The notes under the pieces are model-generated. The model searched no databases. It had not been told where the DNA came from and worked only from the letters and a program-made list of their open reading frames with translations. This document shows, piece by piece, positions 7,619-15,213 of a stretch of DNA of 15,213 bases; positions within the stretch are counted from its first letter, which is position 1; every line of letters begins with the position of its first letter. A program made the translations under genes and the position numbers. This DNA comes from Deltaproteobacteria bacterium UBA1386 (GTDB lineage Bacteria > Desulfobacterota > Syntrophorhabdia > Syntrophorhabdales > Syntrophorhabdaceae), in NCBI GenBank assembly GCA_002305765.1, contig DBQU01000040.1, positions 1 through 15,213 of the forward strand, given 5' to 3'.

Positions 7619-7647
7619 TTGACGCGACACGCCTAAAGCATTATATT
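7619..7647 (+). promoter_or_regulatory. Sigma70-type promoter of the FmdB-family gene
   Basis: TTGACG (7619-7624), a 17-nt spacer and TATATT (7642-7647) give a close match to consensus. The predicted start is near 7654, leaving a leader of about 33 nt. The leader ends in a strong GGAGG (7676-7680), six bases before the ATG at 7687. Confidence 0.8.
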
Positions 7648-7686
7648 ACTGAGACTTAGACACTTTTTTTGCGTTGGAGGAACACC

Positions 7687-8010
7687 ATGCCTATCTATGA
7701 ATACCAGTGTACGGGATGCGGGAAGACATTCGAGATATTCCAGAAAATAAGCGATGAGCCGCTCACTGAGTGCAAGGTATGCAAGGGAAAACTTACGAAG
7801 CTCATTTCGAACTGCGCATTCCACCTCAAAGGCACCGGGTGGTATGTCACGGACTATAAGAAACCGGTCGACACCGTCGGCGGCGGGAAGAACGGCAGCA
7901 AGCACGTCGAGAAAACGGAAACCACCCCTGAGACGGCAACCGCGACGGAGACAAAAACGGAGACGAAATCGGAGACCACAAGCACAACATCGACAGGAGG
8001 AGCCGCATGA
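7687..8010 (+). CDS. FmdB-family zinc-ribbon protein
   Basis: A 107-aa small cytoplasmic protein. The N-terminal MPIYEYQCTGCGKTFE is the hallmark of the FmdB/CxxC-CxxC zinc-ribbon family, with the zinc ligands at C8, C11, C29 and C32 (CxxC ... CKVC). The family has been linked to regulation of formamidase or amidase genes in one system, but its general function is unknown. The ribbon core ends near residue 60 (GTGWYVTDYK, also typical). After a short linker comes a tail of about 30 residues made almost only of Thr, Glu, Lys, Ala and Ser. The start is ATG 7687, set by GGAGG six bases upstream; an upstream in-frame start at 7669 would bury this site. The stop overlaps the next small gene (ATGA), so the two are translationally coupled. 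FmdB members are often solitary, so the partner is of interest. Confidence 0.92.
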   Translation: MPIYEYQCTGCGKTFEIFQKISDEPLTECKVCKGKLTKLISNCAFHLKGTGWYVTDYKKPVDTVGGGKNGSKHVEKTETTPETATATETKTETKSETTSTTSTGGAA

Positions 8011-8159
8011 CGAAAGGCGACAGGGTATCGTTCACATTCGCGAAGAAGACCATGGAAGGGACCGTGGAGCAGGTCTTCCCGAAAACCGTCTACATAAAGG
8101 CCGATTTCCCGAAAGACAAGGGAAAGATCATAAAGAGAAAGATAACGGACCTGAAATAG
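8007..8159 (+). CDS. Small basic protein of 50 aa, unknown function
   Basis: A short gene starting at ATG 8007, overlapping the FmdB-type stop codon by ATGA, with a perfect AGGAGG (7995-8000) six bases upstream. That is a stronger translation signal than most genes in the window have. The product begins MTKGDRVSFTFAKKTMEGTV and continues with a VYIKAD strand and a Lys-rich end (IIKRKITDLK, TAG at 8157). It is strongly basic, has no Cys, signal peptide or TM segment, and its alternating strand/turn pattern with a KGDRVSF opening looks like a small SH3/KOW-like barrel. Nucleic-acid binding is conceivable from the charge, but this is inference. Coupling to the zinc-ribbon gene suggests a shared function. 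I do not recognise a named family. Confidence that it is a gene rests on the ribosome site and the overlap. Confidence 0.75.
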   Translation: MTKGDRVSFTFAKKTMEGTVEQVFPKTVYIKADFPKDKGKIIKRKITDLK

Positions 8160-8160
8160 G

Positions 8161-8196
8161 CGGCTTGAACGGCTTGAGCCGCTTGAACGGCTTGAG
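8161..8196. repeat. Four tandem copies of a 9-bp unit
   Basis: CGGCTTGAA, CGGCTTGAG, CCGCTTGAA, CGGCTTGAG follow each other without gaps (8161-8169, 8170-8178, 8179-8187, 8188-8196). Copies 2 and 4 are identical and the others differ at one or two bases. The array starts one base after the stop codon of the 50-aa gene and is followed by the terminator hairpin. It does not encode protein in the annotated genes. Confidence 0.85.
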
Positions 8197-8212
8197 CGAT
8201 AAGACAAAAACA

Positions 8213-8235
8213 AACCCCGGGCCAAACCCGGGGTT
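8213..8235. terminator. Bidirectional intrinsic terminator between convergent units
   Basis: Perfect 9-bp stem: AACCCCGGG (8213-8221) pairs with CCCGGGGTT (8227-8235) around a 5-nt loop. On the minus strand the stem is followed by TTGTTTTTGTCTT, a good U-tract, 20 bp past the carB stop. On the plus strand the tail is CTTGTT, which is weaker but usable for the FmdB-type operon. No other hairpin in the gap competes. Confidence 0.88.
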
Positions 8236-8255
8236 CTTGTTATCTCTGGTGAGAA

Positions 8256-11200
8256 TCAGTAGTAATCCTGCAAGGCTCTTACTTTCAGAGTCCCTCTTTG
8301 CATCACTTCTATGGCGTTGACGACGGCCTGGGCGCCCGATAGCGTTGTCGTGTAGGGGATCTTGTACTGGACGGCCCCGGAGCGGATGGCCACCTCGTCC
8401 ATCTTGGGGTTCCTTCCGCTGGGCGTGTTGATTATGAATTGAATGCCCCCGTTCTTTATCATGTCGACGACGTGAGGCCTGCCCTCGGAGACCTTGTTGA
8501 TGAAGGTGACGTCGATGCCGTTGTTGGCAAGGACCTTCCCCGTCCCTTTCGTGGCGTATATCGTGAAACCAAGGTCGGAAAGCTTCTTGGCGATGAAGAC
8601 CACGTTCCGTTTGTCCCTGTTCTTGACACTCAGGAAGACATTCCCCCGGGAAGGGAGGTCCTGACCGGCAGCCAGCTGGGACTTCCAGAAGGCCGACCCG
8701 AAGGTGGAATCGATGCCCATGACCTCTCCCGTGGATTTCATCTCCGGCCCCAGGATGGTGTCGACACCGGCGAACTTGTTGAAGGGAAAGACGGACTCCT
8801 TCACCGCCATGTGCCGCGGGACCAGCTCTTTCTCGATCCCGAGTTCCTTCAATGTCTTGCCTGCCATGAGCTTCGCCGCCACCTTGGCCCATTGGACACC
8901 CGTCGCCTTGCTCACGAAGGGCACGGTCCGGCTTGCCCGGGGATTCACCTCGAGGACGTAGATCACGTCATCCTTGACGGCGTATTGAATGTTCATGAGG
9001 CCGACGACGTTGAGGGCGCCGGCCAGTTTGTACGTGCAGATCCGTATCCTCTCTATGACATCGTCGTTGAGCGAGTATGGAGGCAGGGCCGACGCGCTGT
9101 CCCCGGAATGGATGCCCGCCTCCTCGATGTGCTCCATGATCCCGGCCACCACACAGCGGGTCCCGTCGGCCACGGCATCGACATCGATCTCGATGGCGTC
9201 CTCGAGGAACTTGTCTATGAGGATGGGCTTCTCGGGAGAGGCCTCGACGGCCTTGACCATGTATGACGCCAGGTCCTCGTCGTTGTAAACGATCTCCATG
9301 GCCCTTCCCCCGAGCACGTAAGACGGCCTCACCACCACGGGAAACCCGATCGACGCCGCTATGTTCCTCGCCTCTTCGAAGGAGGTCGCGATGCCGTTGT
9401 CGGGCTGGGTGAGCCCGAGGTCCTTAAGAAGCTCTTTGAACTTGTCCCTGTCCTCGGCGATATCGATGCTCTCGGGCGTTGTCCCGATGATGGGAACACC
9501 CGCGTTCTTGAGGGCCGTCGCCAGGTTGAGAGGCGTCTGGCCGCCAAACTGCACGATGACCCCGTCGGGACGCTCGCTCAGCGCTATGTCGAGGACGTTC
9601 TCGAAGGTGAGGGGTTCGAAGTAGAGCTTGTCCGAGGTATCGTAATCGGTGCTCACCGTCTCGGGGTTCGAGTTGACCATGATCGTCTCGTAACCCAGCT
9701 CCTCAAGGGCGAAGGCCGCGTGGACGCAGCAGTAGTCAAACTCTATCCCCTGCCCTATCCTGTTGGGACCGCCGCCCAGGATCATGATCTTCTTCCTGTC
9801 GGAGACACGTGATTCGTCCTCTTCCTCGTAGGTGGAATAGAAATAGGGGGTATATGCCTCGAATTCGGCGGCACAGGTATCGACAAGTTTGAAGACGCTC
9901 TTCAGTCCCATCTTCTCCCTGAGCGACCGTATCCCGTCCTCCCCGGCACCCGTGATCTCCCCGATCTGCCTGTCGGAGAAACCCAGTCTCTTTGCCCGTC
10001 TGAGAAGCTCCGCCGGCATGTCCGCCGGGCTTTTGCCCTTCAGAGCCTCCAGTTCCTTTTCGAAAAGGACGATCTCCTCGATGTTCTTGAGGAACCAGGG
10101 GTCGATGTGCGAGATGGCGTAGATCTCCTCGATGTCCATGCCGAGACGCAGGGCATGCCTCACGTAGAAGACCCTCTCCGCGTTTGGCGTGATGAGCTTC
10201 TGTCTCACGAGATCGAGGTCGTCCTTGCCGGGCAGCCGGTCGTGGACGAGACCCGACCTGCCGACCTCCAGGGACCTCAGGCCTTTCTGAAAGGCCTCCT
10301 TGAAGGTCCTTCCTATGGACATGGCCTCGCCCACGGACTTCATCGATACCGTGAGGGTCTCGTCGGCACCCCTGAACTTCTCGAAGGTGAACCGCGGTAT
10401 CTTCACGACACAATAGTCTATCGTGGGCTCGAAGGAGGCCGGGGTCTGCTTCGTGATGTCATTGGGGATCTCGTCGAGGGTATAGCCGACGGCGAGCTTC
10501 GCCGCGATCTTGGCGATGGGGAAACCCGTGGCCTTCGAGGCGAGCGCCGAGCTCCTCGACACCCTGGGATTCATCTCGATGACGACCATCCTTCCGTCGG
10601 CAGGGTTCACGGCGAACTGGATGTTGGAGCCGCCCGTTTCGACGCCGATCTCGCGGATGATCGCGATCGACGCGTCACGCATTACCTGGTATTCCTTGTC
10701 GGTGAGCGTCTGGGCGGGAGCGACGGTGATGGAGTCCCCCGTGTGGATACCCATGGCGTCGAGGTTCTCGATGGAGCAGATGATGACGACGTTGTCGTTC
10801 CGGTCGCGCATGACCTCGAGCTCGAACTCCTTCCAGCCGATGACGGATTCCTCGATGAGTATCTCCGTGATCAGCGAGCTTTCAAGGCCCCTCATGGCGA
10901 GGGTCTCGAACTCCTCCACGTTGTAGGCCACGGACGCGCCCGTGCCGCCCAGAGTGTAACTCGGACGGATAATGAGGGGAAAGCCTATCTCGCGCGCGAC
11001 GGCCCGCGCCTCTTCCATCGTGTAGGCGAGACCGCTCCTCGGGACCTCGAGGCCTATCTTCTCGATGGCCGCCTTGAACTCCTCCCTGCCCTCGGCCTTC
11101 TTTATGGCACGGTAGTCGGCCCCGATGAGCTCGACGCCGTACTTCTCGAGTATGCCCCGCTCGGCGAGGATCGTCGCGAGGTTGAGACCCGTCTGCCCGC

Positions 11201-11463
11201 CCAGGGTGGGAAGAATGACGTCGGGCCTTTCCGTCTTTATGATCTCTTCCATGACCTCCGGTATCAGGGGCTCCACGTAGACCCTGTCCGCCATGTCGGG
11301 GTCCGTCATGATCGTCGCCGGGTTGGAGTTGACGAGGATGACCCTGTAGCCCTCCTCCCGGATGGCCTTGCAGGCCTGGCTCCCCGAATAGTCGAACTCG
11401 CAGGCCTGGCCTATGACGATGGGCCCTGACCCGATGATGAGAACGCTCTTGATGTCCGTTCTT

Positions 11464-11471
<8 letters not shown>
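8256..11471 (-). CDS. carB: Carbamoyl-phosphate synthase large subunit
   Basis: A 1071-aa protein, matching the usual length of about 1070. With CarA it makes carbamoyl phosphate from bicarbonate, ammonia (from glutamine) and two ATP, for pyrimidine and arginine synthesis in the cytoplasm. Two homologous halves are visible. Each opens with the carboxyphosphate/carbamate pre-ATP-grasp motif (IIGSGPIVIGQACEFDYSG at about 13; ILGGGPNRIGQGIEFDYCC at about 560) and carries an ATP-grasp signature (RPSYTLGGTG; RPSYVLGGRA). The oligomerisation region lies between them. The last 130 or so residues form the MGS-like allosteric domain (NVFLSVKNRDK, YATKGTGKVLA, INTPSGR) where UMP and ornithine act in enterobacteria. 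The start is ATG 11471, inside the last codons of carA (8-nt overlap), which gives coupled 1:1 synthesis. It is the last gene of the operon, with a hairpin terminator 20 bp after the stop. Nothing is missing or broken. Confidence 0.99.
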
Positions 11472-12575
<1,104 letters not shown>

Positions 12576-12579
<4 letters not shown>

Positions 12580-13262
12580 CGTTTCCCTCCGCAAATCTTC
12601 ACGCAGACACCGCATATGTGATGGCCGATGTTGCGCTCCTTTCTGAACCTGCTCAGCATCTCATAGCACCCGTGGTGGTCGAATTCCGACCTCTCCGTCC
12701 TGATGGCCCCCGCGGGACATGCCGCGACGCAGGCCGTGCAGCTTCCACAATCCCGGCCCAGTTCGCGGCCCGCCTCGAGGGGCATGTCCGTGAGGACCGT
12801 GTTGTACCTGACCTGCGACCCAAACAGGGGGTGAACGAGCAGGTTATTGCGTCCGATCCATCCGAGACCTGCCATGACCCCAACCTTCTTGTGGTTGATG
12901 TGGCCCCGCTGGCGCTGCCAGTCCACCACCTGGGACGCGGCGAAGGGGATCGCCCTGAACCCTTCCCTTTCTATCGATCTGCCGAGAAAATATCCGATCA
13001 TGTCTAGCCTGTAGTTGAGCTGGCGATAGTGGTGGAGGTACAACTGGGTCGGACCGTCCTTAAGGGTGCTGAGCACCCCTACCGAGAGTACAATGCCAAA
13101 AGAGACGGCAAATGGTAACTCATTTGTCGCGACGTCGCCGATACCCGTTATCTCCTCGCCATAGCAGGACATATCGGCGATCCCGAAGGTATCGACATCG
13201 AGGCCCCGGAGCCATCCTTCGATCTTCTCGTTATGCCCTGCCCTTCCCTCTTCTCCTGTCAT
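12576..13262 (-). CDS. QueG-like double [4Fe-4S] cluster protein (short form)
   Basis: A 228-aa soluble iron-sulfur protein related to epoxyqueuosine reductase QueG. Visible are the QueG core segment GVMAGLGWIGRNNLLVHP, then VLTDMPLEAG, and two cluster motifs: C172-x2-C175-x2-C178-x3-C182-P, and C199 with C217-x2-C220-x3-C224. All eight candidate ligands are present, but the proline usual after the last Cys of the second cluster is replaced (ICGGKR), and the protein ends there. True QueG (about 310-390 aa) has a cobalamin-binding N-terminal half with a DT-P-ER-type catalytic segment and often C-terminal HEAT repeats. Here the region before GLGWIG reads VVDWQRQRGHINHKK, so the catalytic Asp cannot be placed with confidence. 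It is therefore a QueG-family paralogue, not clearly the queuosine enzyme. The start at ATG 13262 overlaps the mnmG stop (ATGA), with AGGGA upstream. The 3' end overlaps carA. Confidence 0.82.
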
Positions 13263-15121
13263 AGCATTCCCTTCTTCTTGAAATGGACAAGCAGCGCCGT
13301 GATGGAAGCGGGGGTGACCCCCGGGATCCGCGACGCCTGGCCGAGCGTCGACGGCCTGACCTTCACGAAACGTTCGACCACCTCCCGTGAAAGCCCCGAT
13401 ACCCCGGCATAATCCAGTTCCCTCGGTATCCGCCTGTCATCGAGCTTGCTTGTCCTGGCGACGAGTTCGAGCTGGCGGTCGGTGTAGCCGCGGTATTTCA
13501 CCTCAACCTCCACCTGGTAGGCGATGTCGCCGTCGATGCCCCGCAATCCCTCGTGAATGCCCCTGAGGTCATCAAAGGAGACATCCGGCCTCTTGAGAAG
13601 CTCCTCGAGCGTCAGCGGGTTCGTGATGGCCTCGATCCCCTTCTCCCGGAGCATCTCCTGCGTCTTACTCGTGGGCCTCAGCCTCACTCCCCTGAGGAGC
13701 GAGAAGGCCTCTCCGACCTTCCTCTTCTTCTCCAGCACCCGCGCGCAGCGCCCGTCGCCCACCACACCGATGCCGTGCCCCTTCTCCGTCAGCCTCAGGT
13801 CCGCGTTGTCTTCCCTCAGCAGGAGCCGGTGCTCCGCCCGGGACGTGAACATCCGGTAGGGCTCGTCGACGCCTTTCGTTACGAGGTCATCTATGAGGAC
13901 ACCGATGTACGCCTCGTGTCGGCCAAGCACGAAATCCCCCTCTCCCCGGAGCCTGAGCGCGGCATTGATGCCCGCCATGAGTCCCTGCGCGGCCGCCTCT
14001 TCGTAGCCCGTGGTCCCGTTTATCTGGCCCGCGAAGTAGAGGTTGGGCACAAGCTTCGTCTCCAGTGTCGGGTAAAGCTGTGTGGGGTAGGCAAAATCGT
14101 ACTCTATCCCGTAGCCTGGCCGGGTTATCCGCACCTCTTCGAGGCCTTCGACGGTCCTGAGCATCGCCACCTGGATATCGAGGGGGAGGCTCGTCGACAG
14201 ACCGTTGGGATAGTACTCGACCGTGTCGAGCCCCTCCGGCTCGATGAAGACACGGTGCCTCGACCTGTCGCTGAACCTCACTATCTTGTCCTCTATGGAT
14301 GGACAGTACCTGACCCCCGTTCCCTTGATGACGCCCGTGAAAAGGGGGGAACGGTCGAAACCCGTCCGGATGACGTCGTGCGTCCTCTCGTTCGTGTACG
14401 CGAGGTAGCAGGGAACGAGCCTGTTCTTCACCTCCCCGGTCATGAAAGACAGGGGGACGGGCGGGTCGTCGCTCGGCTGCGGGACCATCTTTGAGAAATC
14501 GATCGTCCTGCCGTCGAGTCTCGGACAGGTGCCGGTCTTCAGCCGACCAAGCTGGAAACCGAGCTCCCGCAGGTTGTCCGACAGGCCCACAGAGGGCATG
14601 TCGCCCAGCCTTCCCCCGTCGAAATGCTCGAGGCCGACATGGATGAGCCCCTTGAGAAAGGTCCCCGTCGTCACGATGACCGCCGGCGCCGCGAGGCGTT
14701 CCCCGAGCATCGTCTCCACTCCGGCGGCGGCGCCTTTTTCGATGAGCACATTCCGGGCCACTCCCTGGCGTATCGAAAGACCCTCGGTCTCCTCAAGCCT
14801 TCTCTTCATTCTCCGGGCATAGAGGGCCATGTCCGTCTGTATCCTCGTCGCCCGGACGGCGGGGCCCTTCTTCATGTTGAGGACCTTGAACTGGATGCCC
14901 GCCTCATCGGTATTGACACCCATTTCCCCGTCCAGGGCATCGATCTCCCTGACGAGATGGCCCTTACCGAGACCGCCGACGGCAGGGTTGCAGGACATGT
15001 AGGCGATATGGTCGAGGTTGATGGTAAGAAGAAGGGTCCGCGCGCCCATCCGAGCTGCGGCAAGCGCCGCCTCGCATCCGGCATGTCCGGCCCCCACTAC
15101 GATGATATCATACGAATCCAT
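13259..15121 (-). CDS. mnmG: tRNA 5-carboxymethylaminomethyluridine-34 synthesis enzyme MnmG (GidA)
   Basis: A 620-aa FAD protein that, with MnmE, installs the (carboxymethyl)aminomethyl group on wobble U34 of certain tRNAs. The FAD dinucleotide fold is at the N-terminus (DIIVVGAGHAGCEAALAAAR). Both family signatures are present: CNPAVGGLGKGHLVREIDALDG near residue 50, and PGYGIEYDFAYP with YFAGQINGTTGYEEAAAQG near 350-390. The helical C-terminal domain that contacts MnmE and tRNA runs to the end (ALLVHFKKKGML). The start is ATG 15121, with AAGGA 8 nt upstream. An in-frame start at 15175 would lie within the promoter, and the extra residues are not family-like. mnmE and rsmG, frequent neighbours elsewhere, are not in the window; here mnmG leads an operon with the QueG-like gene and carAB. 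Length and motifs are normal. Confidence 0.98.
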   Translation of the reverse strand: MDSYDIIVVGAGHAGCEAALAAARMGARTLLLTINLDHIAYMSCNPAVGGLGKGHLVREIDALDGEMGVNTDEAGIQFKVLNMKKGPAVRATRIQTDMALYARRMKRRLEETEGLSIRQGVARNVLIEKGAAAGVETMLGERLAAPAVIVTTGTFLKGLIHVGLEHFDGGRLGDMPSVGLSDNLRELGFQLGRLKTGTCPRLDGRTIDFSKMVPQPSDDPPVPLSFMTGEVKNRLVPCYLAYTNERTHDVIRTGFDRSPLFTGVIKGTGVRYCPSIEDKIVRFSDRSRHRVFIEPEGLDTVEYYPNGLSTSLPLDIQVAMLRTVEGLEEVRITRPGYGIEYDFAYPTQLYPTLETKLVPNLYFAGQINGTTGYEEAAAQGLMAGINAALRLRGEGDFVLGRHEAYIGVLIDDLVTKGVDEPYRMFTSRAEHRLLLREDNADLRLTEKGHGIGVVGDGRCARVLEKKRKVGEAFSLLRGVRLRPTSKTQEMLREKGIEAITNPLTLEELLKRPDVSFDDLRGIHEGLRGIDGDIAYQVEVEVKYRGYTDRQLELVARTSKLDDRRIPRELDYAGVSGLSREVVERFVKVRPSTLGQASRIPGVTPASITALLVHFKKKGML

Positions 15122-15145
15122 ATGCAACGTCCTTAAAAGCCGTAT

Positions 15146-15174
15146 ATTGTAGCAGGAATCGAGCCTCTTTTCCA
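15146..15174 (-). promoter_or_regulatory. Candidate promoter of the mnmG-carAB operon
   Basis: On the minus strand: TGGAAA (15169-15174), a 17-nt spacer and TACAAT (15146-15151), matching sigma70 boxes at 4/6 and 5/6. The start site would fall near 15139, giving a leader of about 18 nt that carries the AAGGA ribosome site (15130-15134). All gene junctions downstream overlap, so this may drive the four genes together. Confidence 0.6.
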
Positions 15175-15213
15175 CCCGCTTCAGGAATAAGGTAATGTAT
15201 CATTCTTTGTGTC

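Noticed and set aside
7511..7630. Longer N-terminus for the phosphodiesterase (GTG at 7630)
   Set aside because: It would read through the phosphodiesterase promoter and part of the opposing one. The extra 40 residues are not family-like, and the MBL fold starts at MRVKILG.
10107..11429. 440-codon plus-strand open frame opposite carB
   Set aside because: It lies wholly antisense to a complete, motif-verified carB. Its product is rich in Arg, Asp, Gly and His, typical of the antisense of a GC-rich gene, and it has no domain or ribosome site.

Overview
The window reads as a chromosomal segment of a GC-rich Gram-negative bacterium. The best guess is a deltaproteobacterium (Desulfobacterota), because the cyclic-nucleotide phosphodiesterase, CHASE2 cyclase, FecR and FmdB proteins resemble those of that group. 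This assignment comes from protein character only and was not tested by a search. I saw no tRNA or rRNA genes, IS elements, CRISPR arrays or phage genes.

Region 1 (about 1-7510) looks like a cyclic-nucleotide and cell-envelope module. On the + strand is a CHASE2-sensor membrane adenylate cyclase (81-2045). Converging on it are four minus-strand genes, read from 7510 downwards. They are a class-II 3',5'-cyclic-nucleotide phosphodiesterase of the metallo-beta-lactamase fold, a secreted TPR plus outer-membrane beta-barrel protein, and two paralogous secreted FecR-domain proteins. The FecR proteins share a C-terminal module of about 130 residues, present twice in one and once in the other. An enzyme that makes cAMP and one predicted to destroy it thus bracket three envelope proteins. 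I infer that they form one signalling/envelope unit; the sequence does not prove it.

Region 2 (7511-8255) starts with a divergent promoter region. A near-consensus sigma70-type promoter drives an FmdB-type zinc-ribbon protein gene and an overlapping 50-codon gene. The opposing promoter, with a perfect TTGACA box, points at the phosphodiesterase gene and lies so close to its ATG that the mRNA would be leaderless. The region ends in a 9-bp tandem repeat and a strong hairpin that can terminate transcription from both sides.

Region 3 (8256-15213) is a compact minus-strand housekeeping operon: mnmG (tRNA wobble-uridine modification), a short QueG-like double [4Fe-4S] protein, then carA and carB (carbamoyl-phosphate synthase). 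Every junction overlaps by 4 or 8 bases. A promoter and ribosome binding site are visible just upstream of mnmG.

No stretch longer than about 180 bp lacks a gene. The strongest candidates for something new are the cyclase/phosphodiesterase/FecR/barrel cluster and the repeated C-terminal module of the FecR proteins.
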